A stretch of DNA of 64,000 nucleotides, taken from Piscinibacter defluvii. GTDB taxonomy: Bacteria; Pseudomonadota; Gammaproteobacteria; Burkholderiales; Burkholderiaceae_C. A program made the translations under genes and the position numbers. Where the stretch lies: NCBI RefSeq assembly GCF_004011805.1, contig NZ_ML137196.1, positions 186,001 to 250,000 of the forward strand, written 5' to 3'. Shown here one piece after another: positions 54,258 to 62,418 of the stretch. The number at the start of each line of letters is the position of its first letter. Position 1 is the stretch's first letter. Under the pieces are notes generated by a model. That model saw only the letters and a program-made list of their open reading frames with translations. It made no database searches and was not told the DNA's origin.

Positions 54258-56981
54258 GTGAGCAGCAGCCACGCGCGCCTCCGCGGCAGCCGGGTCGGCC
54301 TGCGCGTGCTCGGTCTGTTCGTGCTGGCCGCGGCCGCGCCGCTGCTGGCGCTCGCGCTGCTGGCGCAGCAGGTCATCGACGACGCCCTGGCGCGCAGCAA
54401 TGCCGAGATCCTCGCCTCCACCGCGAAGGCCTCCAGCCTGCAGACACTGGACCGGCTGCGGCTGGCGCGCCAGAGCCTGCTCGCCTCCGCCCCGGCAGCC
54501 GGATCGGCCGATGCGCACCCGCTGGGCGCCGCGGTGGACACCGACGCCCGCGGCCGGGTCGTGGTGCGGCGCGACGGTCCCGGCGCCGCCCGCCTGTTGA
54601 CCGCGGCCCGGGGGGTCGCGGCGGGCGCGCAGGCGCGTCTGCTGATCGTGCCGGACAGCACCGGCGCGGCCGATGTGGTGCTGCGGCAGCCGCTCGAGGA
54701 CGGAGGGGTCCGGCTCGGGTTGGTCGCGCGCGACTTCCTGTGGGACGGCTTCGACGAGTTGCCCGCCGGCCTGTGGATGTGTGCGCTGGACGACCAGGGT
54801 CGGCCGCTGCAGTGCTCGCACCCCGGCCTGGCCGAGCGCGCCGCCCACCTGCTCGCAGGACGTGGCGTCGCCACCGGTGCACAGCACGGTGCCCGTGGCC
54901 TGTTCCTGGCCGCCGACTTCGGCGCGCCGGACTGGCACTTCGTGGCCGGCTTCGACGACGACCGTGCGGACGCCGCCGCGCACAGCCTGCGCCGCCAACT
55001 GCCGCTGGCGGGGGCCGCGGTGCTCCTGCTGGCCCTGCTGCTGACGATGGTGCAGCTGCGCCGCACGATGACCCCGCTGCTGGCGCTGACCCACGGGGCG
55101 CAGCAGGTCGCCCAGCGGCGCACCGGCACGCGCCTGGCGATCACCAGCCAGGACGAGTTCGGCGAACTCGCCGGCGCCTTCAACCACATGGCCGAGCGCA
55201 TCGAGGCGCAGTTCGCCGAGCTGGAGACGCTGGCGGCCATCGACCGCGAGATCGTCGACGGCGCCGACCTGGCGACGATCGGGGTGCAGATCGTCCGGCA
55301 GCTGCAGCGCGTGCTGCCGCAGCGGGCCGTAGCGCTGGCCTACCTGCCCAACCTCGACGCACGGCACCTCGTGGGCATCGTCGCGGCGCCGACGCTTCCG
55401 GACACGCGCTCGCACCGCATCGCGGCCGAGCCGGAGGTGCTCGCGCGCATCGGCGCGGCGCCCGGCTGGCTGCCGCTGGACGGTGTGCTCGAGGTGCCCG
55501 GGCTGGCCGGCGGCGCTGCGCTGCCGCTGCGCCGGCGCGATCGCTGCCATGGCTTCCTGGCACTGGGTGCCGGGCCGACGCCCGACGAGGACGCGCAACG
55601 CCAGATCCACGAGCTGCGCAACCGCGCGGCGATCGCCGCCGGTGCCGCCGAGCGCGAGCGCAGCCTGGTCCATGCTGCGCGGCACGACCCGGTCACCGGC
55701 CTGCTGAACCGGCATGGCCTGGACGACGCGCTGCAACAGGCACTCGCCTCGGCCGGGCCCGGAGCGAACCAGCTCGCGGTGCTGTTCGTCGACCTCGACC
55801 GATTCAAGTCGATCAACGACAGCCGCGGCCACGCCGTCGGCGACCAGGCCCTGCGCCAGGCCGCCGAACGGCTGCGCGACTGCCTGCCCGAGCAGGCCGA
55901 GGCAGCCCGCCCAGCCGGCGACGAGTTCGTCGTGCTGCTGCCGCGCGCCGGCGACGGCCGGGCGGCCACCGCGCTGGCGCAGGCGATCAACGACAGCCTG
56001 GCCCAGCCGATGCTGCTGGGCGATACCTTGTTCTTCGTGCGTGCCAGCATCGGCGTCGCCCTGTGCGACGACGCCCGCGCCGGTGGCGAGGCCATGTTGC
56101 GGCAGGCCGACCAGGCGATGTACCAGGCCAAGCGCGCCGGCGGCGGACGGTACGCGCTGTTCGACCCGCAACTCGACCGGCAGGCACGCCGGCGTGCCTG
56201 GATCGAGGCCGAGCTGCCGCTGGCGGCCGAACGCGGCGAGCTCCGGCTCGTCTACCAGCCGCGCCTGGCGCGCGACGGACGGATCGTGTCGGTCGAGGCG
56301 CTGCTGCGCTGGCGACATCCGGAACACGGGGAGTGCCCGCCCGGCGAATTCATTGCGGTGGCCGAGCAGAGCACCCTGATCGAACATGTCGGGCGCTGGG
56401 TCATCGAGCAGGCCTGCAGGCAGGCTCGTGCCTGGCGCGATGCCGGCATCGACGGCCTGCGCGTGGCGATCAACCTGTCGGCACGCCAGATCGCCTCGGA
56501 CCGGCTGCTGCACGACCTCCAGTCGACCCTGGCCCGGCACGGCCTGCTCGGCGCCGACCTGGAGGTCGAGATCACCGAGAGCCTGCTGGTCGAACAGACC
56601 GACTCGACGATGGCGCGACTCCGCGCGCTGCGGCGGCTGGGCCTGACGATCGCACTGGACGACTTCGGCACCGGCTACTCGTCGATGTCGTACCTGCGCA
56701 GCCTGCCGATCGACGTGCTCAAGATCGACCGCGCCTTCGTGCGCGACATCGGGCACGACAACAGCGCGCTGGCGGTGGCGCGGGCCATCGTCGCGCTGGC
56801 CAGCTCGCTGGGCATGCGCACCGTGGCCGAGGGCGTGGAGACGGCGCAGCAGCTCGAGGCCCTGCACGACCTGCGCTGCGACGAGTTGCAGGGCTACCTG
56901 TTCAGCCCGCCGCTGGAGGCCGGGGCGATCGCCGAGCGGCTGCGCGCCGGGGCTATACCGGAACCGACGTTGTCGCCTTGA
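54258..56981 (+). CDS. Membrane GGDEF-EAL protein with degenerate GGDEF signature
   Basis: 907 residues. TM1 is at about 16-36, a periplasmic sensor at about 40-245, TM2 at about 249-268, and a HAMP domain at about 270-320. A GAF-like region occupies about 325-465, a GGDEF domain about 475-640, and an EAL domain about 650-895. The GGDEF site reads AGDEF (553-557), and no RxxD inhibitory site precedes it. The EAL site is complete (E680 in VEALLRW, then NLSARQ, EITES, DDFGTGYSS, DVLKID, AEGVET), so c-di-GMP hydrolysis is the likely main activity. The GTG start is 7 bp after the pseudopilin stop. It overlaps the convergent Lrp gene by 29 bp. Confidence 0.93.
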   Translation: MSSSHARLRGSRVGLRVLGLFVLAAAAPLLALALLAQQVIDDALARSNAEILASTAKASSLQTLDRLRLARQSLLASAPAAGSADAHPLGAAVDTDARGRVVVRRDGPGAARLLTAARGVAAGAQARLLIVPDSTGAADVVLRQPLEDGGVRLGLVARDFLWDGFDELPAGLWMCALDDQGRPLQCSHPGLAERAAHLLAGRGVATGAQHGARGLFLAADFGAPDWHFVAGFDDDRADAAAHSLRRQLPLAGAAVLLLALLLTMVQLRRTMTPLLALTHGAQQVAQRRTGTRLAITSQDEFGELAGAFNHMAERIEAQFAELETLAAIDREIVDGADLATIGVQIVRQLQRVLPQRAVALAYLPNLDARHLVGIVAAPTLPDTRSHRIAAEPEVLARIGAAPGWLPLDGVLEVPGLAGGAALPLRRRDRCHGFLALGAGPTPDEDAQRQIHELRNRAAIAAGAAERERSLVHAARHDPVTGLLNRHGLDDALQQALASAGPGANQLAVLFVDLDRFKSINDSRGHAVGDQALRQAAERLRDCLPEQAEAARPAGDEFVVLLPRAGDGRAATALAQAINDSLAQPMLLGDTLFFVRASIGVALCDDARAGGEAMLRQADQAMYQAKRAGGGRYALFDPQLDRQARRRAWIEAELPLAAERGELRLVYQPRLARDGRIVSVEALLRWRHPEHGECPPGEFIAVAEQSTLIEHVGRWVIEQACRQARAWRDAGIDGLRVAINLSARQIASDRLLHDLQSTLARHGLLGADLEVEITESLLVEQTDSTMARLRALRRLGLTIALDDFGTGYSSMSYLRSLPIDVLKIDRAFVRDIGHDNSALAVARAIVALASSLGMRTVAEGVETAQQLEALHDLRCDELQGYLFSPPLEAGAIAERLRAGAIPEPTLSP

Positions 56982-57435
56982 CGCGGTCGAGCACGAAGCT
57001 GGTGCGGCAGTCGGCGACGCTCGGGTGCCGCAGCAGCGTCTCGAGGATGAAGCGGGAGTAGTGCTGCATGTCGCCGAAGACCGCGCGCAGCAGGTAGTCG
57101 GTCTCGCCCGTCAGCGCCGCGCATTCCACCACCTCGGGCCAGGCCTGCACGGCGGCCCGGAACAGGTCCATGGGAGAACGCTTGTGCACCTCGACATGCT
57201 TCTCGAGTCGCACGTTGATGTAGGCCGTCAGCGACAGGCCGACGCGCTCGGGCGGCACCAGCGCGACGTAGGCCGCGATCACGCCCGCCTCCTCGAGTCG
57301 CTTGACACGCCGCAGCGCCGCCGAGGCCGACAGCCCGACCTGCTCGGCCAGCGCGTCGTAAGTCGTCCGCCCGTCGGCCTGGAGGGCACGCAAGATGCGC
57401 CGATCGACCTGATCAAGCAGGATTTCGCCCGTCAT
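56953..57435 (-). CDS. Lrp/AsnC-family transcriptional regulator
   Basis: 160 residues. The N-terminal winged helix (about 5-55) has the Lrp pattern LDQVDRRILRALQADGR and GLSASAALRRVKRLEEAGVI, cited in part. The C-terminal RAM/ACT-like domain (about 65-150) contains the GETDYLLRAV effector loop. It is divergent from the phenylalanine hydroxylase gene (131 bp), so it probably controls phhA in response to an aromatic or other amino acid. Overlaps the 3' end of the GGDEF-EAL gene by 29 bp. Confidence 0.93.
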   Translation of the reverse strand: MTGEILLDQVDRRILRALQADGRTTYDALAEQVGLSASAALRRVKRLEEAGVIAAYVALVPPERVGLSLTAYINVRLEKHVEVHKRSPMDLFRAAVQAWPEVVECAALTGETDYLLRAVFGDMQHYSRFILETLLRHPSVADCRTSFVLDRVKATTSVPV

Positions 57436-57445
57436 GGGCGATATT

Positions 57446-57494
57446 TTGCAGGATCCGGGCGCGCTCGGTGGATGGGGGCTTGCGACTTGCAGGA
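57446..57494. promoter_or_regulatory. Direct TTGCAGGA repeats between lrp-like gene and phhA
   Basis: TTGCAGGA occurs at 57446-57453 and again at 57487-57494, 41 bp apart, close to four helical turns. Lrp-family regulators bind several sites on one DNA face, so these are candidate half sites in the divergent control region. Pattern inference. Confidence 0.4.
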
Positions 57495-57566
57495 AAGCTG
57501 CGCAGCCTCCACCCTACAGTTCATGTCCACTTGAGGCCGGTCAACGCGGCCCGCGAGGAGACAACG

Positions 57567-58448
57567 ATGAGCCTGACGCCCGACTTCCATTCCGGCATCA
57601 ACCACGGCGTGGCGCCGGTGACCTACGGCCAGGGCGACCGCCCGCCGCGTGGCGACTACGGCAGCGCGCGCGCCGACTACACCTGCGAGCAGGGCTGGGC
57701 GGCCTACACCGAGGCCGAGCACGACCTGTACCGCCGCCTGCACGAGCGCCAGTCGGCCCAGCTGCCCGGGCTGGCGTGCGAGGAGTTCATCGCCGCGGTG
57801 GGCGAGCTCGGCGCGCCGGACCGCATCCCGCGTTTCGACGCATTGAGCGAGCGGCTCTACCGCGCGACGCGGTGGGAGGTGGTCGCGGTGCCCGGCTTGA
57901 TCCCCGAGGAGGCGTTCTTCCGCCTGCTCGCCAACCGGCGCTTCCCGGTCACGGGCTGGCTGCGCCGGCCGGAGGAATTCGACTACGTGGTCGAGCCCGA
58001 CGTCTTCCACGACCTGTTCGGCCACGTGCCGCTGCTGTTTAACCCGGTGTTCGCCGACTACATGCAGGCCTATGGCGCAGGCGGTCTGAAGGCGAGCCGG
58101 CTCGAGGCCTGCGAGTACCTGGCGCGGCTGTACTGGTACACGGTGGAGTTCGGCCTGATCGCCACGCCGGCCGGGCTGCGCGCCTACGGGGCCGGCATCC
58201 TGTCGTCGGCCGGCGAGCTGCGCTACAGCGTCACCAGCCCGCAGCCGCGCCGCATCGGCTTCGACCTCGAGCGCATGATGCGCACGCGCTACAAGATCGA
58301 CACCTACCAGGCCGCCTACTTCGTGATCGACTCGTTCGATCAGCTGTTCGACGCCACGGCGCCGGACTTCACGCCGGTCTACCGGCGGGTTGCCGAGGGC
58401 GGTGAGCTGGCACCCGACAGCCTGCTGCCCGCCGACCGCGTGTACTGA
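57567..58448 (+). CDS. phhA: Phenylalanine 4-monooxygenase
   Basis: 293 residues, the monomeric bacterial type without a regulatory ACT domain. The iron triad is His148 and His153 (DVFHDLFGHVP) and Glu194 (WYTVEFGL). The pterin-binding region is about 115-145 (VPGLIPEEAFFRLLANRRFP, cited from PEEAFFRLLANRRFP). It converts phenylalanine to tyrosine with O2 and a tetrahydropterin, opening tyrosine catabolism. GCGAGGAGA precedes the ATG at 57567. No pterin dehydratase (phhB) is adjacent. Confidence 0.96.
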   Translation: MSLTPDFHSGINHGVAPVTYGQGDRPPRGDYGSARADYTCEQGWAAYTEAEHDLYRRLHERQSAQLPGLACEEFIAAVGELGAPDRIPRFDALSERLYRATRWEVVAVPGLIPEEAFFRLLANRRFPVTGWLRRPEEFDYVVEPDVFHDLFGHVPLLFNPVFADYMQAYGAGGLKASRLEACEYLARLYWYTVEFGLIATPAGLRAYGAGILSSAGELRYSVTSPQPRRIGFDLERMMRTRYKIDTYQAAYFVIDSFDQLFDATAPDFTPVYRRVAEGGELAPDSLLPADRVY

Positions 58449-58507
58449 GCAAGCCCTCTTCGGGGCGATTGTGGCGCCGCGCCGGCGCGCCGAGACTGCG
58501 CGCCACG

Positions 58508-59308
58508 ATGGACGACTCACTCGTTCGCCGCTGTACGCTGGTGTTGCTGGGCGCCATGGCGCTGGCCCTGGCCACCGGGCTGCTGGCCTGGGGGCCGGTG
58601 CCGCTAGAACCCGCCGCCTGGCGCCATGCCGACACGCGGCCGTGGCTGGGCCTGCCGAACGCAGGGAACGTGCTGGCCAGCCTGCCGCAGATTCTGGTGG
58701 GCTGGTGGGGCTGGCATGTCACGCGCAATGCGCCCTGGCCGGCCGCCGTGCGCCGGCCCTGGGCGGCTTTCCACCTCTGCACGCTCGCCGCCGGAGCGCT
58801 GGCGCTGCTGTACCACCTGCAGCCGGGCCCGACCGGCTGGATTGCCGCGCACACCGCCCTGTGCGCGGCATTCGCGATGCTCGCCCTGGGCGCCCTCGCC
58901 GAACGGGTCGACGCGCGCTTCGGCCAGACCAGGCCGACCGTGCTGCTGCTGCTCGGCGTGCTGTTGTCAGGTGCTGTCGTCGTGACAGGCGGCGGCGCCG
59001 ACATCCGGCCGCTGCTGCTGTTCGAACTGCTGCCGGTCCTGTTGCTGCCGGCCGGCGCGATCAGCCTGCCGGGGCGCTGGACGCGCACGGTGGACTGGGT
59101 CGTCATGCTGATCGGCTACGGCCTGGCGCGCCTGGCGGACCTGCACGACGCCCGGCTGCTGGCGGCCACGGGTGGGCTCGGCGGCCATGCGCTGATGCAC
59201 CTGCTGCTGGCCGTCGTCAGCGGCTGGCTGGCCTACCGTGCGCTGCTGGCCGCCTCGCGTGCCGCGCCGGACAGCCAGCGACAGGCCTCGCTGAACACGG
59301 CGGGCTGA
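58508..59308 (+). CDS. CREST/alkaline-ceramidase-like membrane protein
   Basis: 266 residues with about seven membrane helices. HADTRPWLGLPNAGNVLASLP (cited from HADTRPWLGLPNAGN, about residues 39-53) and GGHALMHLL near 235 resemble the NxxN and HxxxH metal-site blocks of CREST-superfamily proteins (alkaline ceramidase, PAQR, Per1). Some bacterial relatives have FADQR and SGHTLKHL at these points. A membrane-embedded, metal-dependent amide or ester hydrolase is therefore possible, but key residues cannot be confirmed by eye. It overlaps the convergent lipase gene by 76 bp. Confidence 0.6.
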   Translation: MDDSLVRRCTLVLLGAMALALATGLLAWGPVPLEPAAWRHADTRPWLGLPNAGNVLASLPQILVGWWGWHVTRNAPWPAAVRRPWAAFHLCTLAAGALALLYHLQPGPTGWIAAHTALCAAFAMLALGALAERVDARFGQTRPTVLLLLGVLLSGAVVVTGGGADIRPLLLFELLPVLLLPAGAISLPGRWTRTVDWVVMLIGYGLARLADLHDARLLAATGGLGGHALMHLLLAVVSGWLAYRALLAASRAAPDSQRQASLNTAG

Positions 59309-60171
59309 AACACCAGGTCCACGTGCGCGCAGCCCGGCACGTGCCGGTTGTCGGCACCCGGCAGCGTGGCGGTCGATGGCGGGAAGACGATGTTGTCGCA
59401 GTGGCTGTAGAAGCAGGTGAACGACGCATAGGGCTGCGCGCCGCGCGTTTGCCGTTCGGCCGAGGCCAGCTCGGCCAGCCAGTCGCCGCCGCGCCGCATC
59501 TGCCGGCCGTTGTGCGTGGCGCCGAAGCGGGCCAGCCAGGTGCCCGCATGCGGTGAACCGATGGTGATCACCCTTGCCAGCGGCGTGCCGGCGCCGCAGC
59601 CGGCCCACCAGCCTCGCACTGCCAGGCCGCCCATGCTGTGGGCGACGACCAGCGGTGGACGCCCGGTCGCCGCGGCGACTTGCCGGACCGCGGCATCGAT
59701 GCGCGGGGCATAGGCATCGATCGAGCCGAACACGGGCTCCAGGTTGACCGCGACATGAGGTATGCCGCGCCGCCGAAGCTCACGCATCCAGGGGTTCCAC
59801 AGGCCGCGGTTGCAGACGAAGCCGTGCACCAGGACCACGCCGGTGTGGCCGGCGCTCTCGGGCCCGAGCAGGTCCTGCAGCGACTGAGAGCGGAACGGCT
59901 GGCGCCAGCAGAACACCTGCGGCGCGGTGCGCACCTCGCCCCACCAGGCGCGCAGCAACTGCGCCGCGCTGGCGCGCGGCGAGGGGTCGTCTCCATGTTG
60001 CCAGGCCAGCAGCACCATCTCGACGCCGAGGAAGAGTGCATAGCCGAGCACGATCAGCAAGGCGCCGAGAATCGCCCAGCCCCAGCGTTCGCGCGCGGCG
60101 AACCAGGCGAACCAGGCCGCTGCCAGGGCCAGCAACCCGAGCGTGGTGGCCTGCTGCAGCCGGGCCAGCAT
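59233..60171 (-). CDS. Membrane-anchored alpha/beta hydrolase (lipase-like)
   Basis: 312 residues. Two N-terminal membrane helices (about 9-24 and 31-56) precede an alpha/beta-hydrolase domain (about 85-305). The oxyanion segment VLVHGFVCNRG is near 110-120 and the nucleophile elbow AHSMGG follows (Ser about 177). GSPHAGTWLA and a C-terminal His (GCAHVDLV) complete a lipase-like triad. The start overlaps the GMC oxidoreductase stop (TGATG), so both are co-translated. Triacylglycerol or ester hydrolysis is likely. Confidence 0.85.
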   Translation of the reverse strand: MLARLQQATTLGLLALAAAWFAWFAARERWGWAILGALLIVLGYALFLGVEMVLLAWQHGDDPSPRASAAQLLRAWWGEVRTAPQVFCWRQPFRSQSLQDLLGPESAGHTGVVLVHGFVCNRGLWNPWMRELRRRGIPHVAVNLEPVFGSIDAYAPRIDAAVRQVAAATGRPPLVVAHSMGGLAVRGWWAGCGAGTPLARVITIGSPHAGTWLARFGATHNGRQMRRGGDWLAELASAERQTRGAQPYASFTCFYSHCDNIVFPPSTATLPGADNRHVPGCAHVDLVFQPAVFSEACRWLSGAAREAASSAR

Positions 60172-61784
60172 CAGGCCAGCGCCGTCGCCGGTGCGCCCAG
60201 GCGCTGGCGCAGGCCGGCGGCCAGCCGGTTGACGATGCCGTAGATCGACAGCTGAGGATTCGCGCCGATGCTGGTGGGAAACAGCGATCCGTCGTGGACC
60301 GACAGGTTGGCGAGTTGCCAGTGCACGCCGTCCGGACCGACCACGCCGCGTTGCGTATCGCCCGCCATGCCGCAGCCGCCCATGACGTGCGCGCTGACGA
60401 CGCGCGTCAGCAGCGGCTGCATCGGCAGCGTGTCGATCATGGCGCGCGCCTGTGCCCAGGTGCTGCAGGATTGCGCCAGTTCGTGCACCGGCAGCACCGA
60501 GCGCGCGCCGGCCGCGAACTGGATCTCTGCCATGCTCAGCAGCGCGCGCCGTGCGCCCTCGAGGACGAAGGGGCTGAGCGGGTAGTCGAGCAGAGGGCTG
60601 CCGTCCTCGCGCAGGCGCACCTGGCCGCCGGGGGACTCGGCGTGAAAGCCGTCGCGCAGCAGCGCCAGCAGCGCCTGCGTGTTAGGGAAGCGGGACAGGA
60701 GATCGGCCTGGGCGCGGCCGAAGCCCGGCAGCGTGGTGCTGAAGATGATCGGATGCAGCGGCGGCGCCTCGAGCTTGTAGCCGATCGGCCCGTCGAGCGG
60801 CTGGGTCTCGAGGAAGTGGTCGCTGTAGATCGTCTGCGGCGCCCCCTTCCAGCCTTCGACGGGATCGTCGAACACCGCGGCGGAGATCACCACCGGGTGC
60901 AGGAAGGTGCGCAGCCCGGTGCGGCGGTGCGGGTCGGGTGCGCCGGAGCGCAGCAGCAGGGCCGGCGTGTTGATAGCCCCGCCGGCCAGCACGTAGTGGC
61001 GCGCGGTGATGCGCGTCGCGACGCCGGAAGCGCTGCCATCCGGGCCCACGGCGACGCACTCCAGCGCCTCAACCCGGTCTGCCGGCAGCAGCAGGCGCTG
61101 GGCCCGTGTCTGCACCAGCAGGCGCGCCCCGGCGTCCAGCGCCGCGGGAATGGTGGTCACCAGCATCGACTGCTTCGCGTTGGTCGGGCAGCCCATGCCG
61201 CAGGAGCCGAGGTTCCAGCAGCCGCGCACGTTGCGGCGGATCTCTCCGGTGCGGATGCCGAGCTTGTCGGCACCGCGGCGCAGCAGGTCGTTGTTCTCGT
61301 TGGGCGGCATCAGCCAGGCGTCGATGCCCAGCCGTCGCTCGACCTGCTCGAACCAGGGCGCGAGCGCGTCGGGGTCCATGCCGTCGAGGCCGAAGTGCTC
61401 GCGCCAGTAGGCCAGGGTCGGGGTCGGCGTACGGAACGAGCTGGTCCAGTTGACGGTGGTCGAGCCGCCCACGCAGCGGCCCTGCAGGATGGTGATCGCC
61501 TTGTCGGCGGTCTTGCGCGCGGCGCTCTCCTGGTAGAGCGCGGGGTAGGACTCGGACTCGAGCTGGCGGAAGTCGCTGCTGCTGCGCAGCGGCCCTTCCT
61601 CGACGATCACGACCGACAGCCCGGCGCGCGCCAGCAGTTCGGCCGTGATGCCTCCGCCAGCCCCGCTGCCGACGATGGCGACATCGCAGCTCAAGCGCTC
61701 GGGCACCGGCCCATGCGGCCCGCCGTGGACGTTCCAGCCGCGCGCCAGGCCAAGGCGAATGGGATCGGGGAAGCGGCTCACCAT
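60171..61784 (-). CDS. GMC-family FAD-dependent oxidoreductase
   Basis: 537 residues from the ATG at 61784, or 539 from a GTG at 61790. FAD-binding motif VAIVGSGAGGGITAELLARAG near 37-57 (cited in part: VGSGAGGGITAE). The second GMC signature is GRCVGGSTTVNW. A Cys-rich NLGSCGMGCPTNAK and the C-terminal HVMGGCGMA and SIYGIVNRLA are typical of membrane-associated alcohol or glucose/choline-type dehydrogenases. It follows a small Tat-type subunit gene by 10 bp. Together they resemble the large and small subunits of gluconate/sorbitol-type dehydrogenases, but the cytochrome c subunit is absent. A lipid alcohol or sterol substrate is inferred from context. Confidence 0.87.
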   Translation of the reverse strand: MVSRFPDPIRLGLARGWNVHGGPHGPVPERLSCDVAIVGSGAGGGITAELLARAGLSVVIVEEGPLRSSSDFRQLESESYPALYQESAARKTADKAITILQGRCVGGSTTVNWTSSFRTPTPTLAYWREHFGLDGMDPDALAPWFEQVERRLGIDAWLMPPNENNDLLRRGADKLGIRTGEIRRNVRGCWNLGSCGMGCPTNAKQSMLVTTIPAALDAGARLLVQTRAQRLLLPADRVEALECVAVGPDGSASGVATRITARHYVLAGGAINTPALLLRSGAPDPHRRTGLRTFLHPVVISAAVFDDPVEGWKGAPQTIYSDHFLETQPLDGPIGYKLEAPPLHPIIFSTTLPGFGRAQADLLSRFPNTQALLALLRDGFHAESPGGQVRLREDGSPLLDYPLSPFVLEGARRALLSMAEIQFAAGARSVLPVHELAQSCSTWAQARAMIDTLPMQPLLTRVVSAHVMGGCGMAGDTQRGVVGPDGVHWQLANLSVHDGSLFPTSIGANPQLSIYGIVNRLAAGLRQRLGAPATALA

Positions 61785-61794
61785 GGACACCTTG

Positions 61795-62304
61795 TCAGAC
61801 GGGGACGGGGCCGTCGTAGCCGAGCGCCTGCCAGTGGGCCCGTTCGGCGAACCAGGCCGCGTTGGTCAGGTCGCGCAGGGCATGGTAGGCCTGCTGGCGG
61901 AGGGCGAGCCCGGACAGGCGCATCGACTGCAGCGCCGCAGCGATCTCCTCGACCGTTGCCGCCTCCCAGGACGGTCGCAGGCCGGCCAGCGACCAGCGTC
62001 CGGGCGGTGCCGCCAGCAGCGCCAGCAGTTGCGACAGCTCCGCACGCGTGGCGGTCGGAAACGGTGCGATCGCCGCATCCAGGCGCTCGAGCTGCGCGTC
62101 CAGCGCCAGTCGTTGCGCCATCGCGTCCACGGGCAGCAGGCCGTCGAGCACCGCGCGGGCGACGTGGCGCATCACCTCGCGCGCGCCGCGGCCCAAGCGT
62201 CCGTCGCGCGTCAGCCCGGGTTCGACCAGTGCCAGGCCACCGCCGGCCAGTGCCAGCACCACCGCGCTGCCCAGGCCCAATCGCAGGAGGGTTCTTCGCT
62301 GCAT
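61795..62304 (-). CDS. Small Tat-signal subunit associated with the GMC oxidoreductase
   Basis: 169 residues. The N-terminus MQRRTLLRLGLGSAVVLALAG has a twin-arginine followed by a hydrophobic helix, a probable Tat signal that may carry the partner flavoenzyme, which has none, to the periplasm. The rest is helical, with a region like gluconate 2-dehydrogenase subunit 3 (RHVARAVLDGLLP ... YHALRDLTNAAWF). It is the first gene of the coupled group with GMC oxidoreductase and lipase. It is divergent from the conserved gene at 62419. Confidence 0.72.
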   Translation of the reverse strand: MQRRTLLRLGLGSAVVLALAGGGLALVEPGLTRDGRLGRGAREVMRHVARAVLDGLLPVDAMAQRLALDAQLERLDAAIAPFPTATRAELSQLLALLAAPPGRWSLAGLRPSWEAATVEEIAAALQSMRLSGLALRQQAYHALRDLTNAAWFAERAHWQALGYDGPVPV

Positions 62305-62418
62305 CTCGGGCGTGAGTGTTGCACCGGGCTCGCTCCGTTCCCTAGAGGGGGTCGACTAACCCATGCCCTTGCAAACCCGCACCAGCCGCTACAGTGCGAC
62401 GAGCGATCTGCCCCACCC

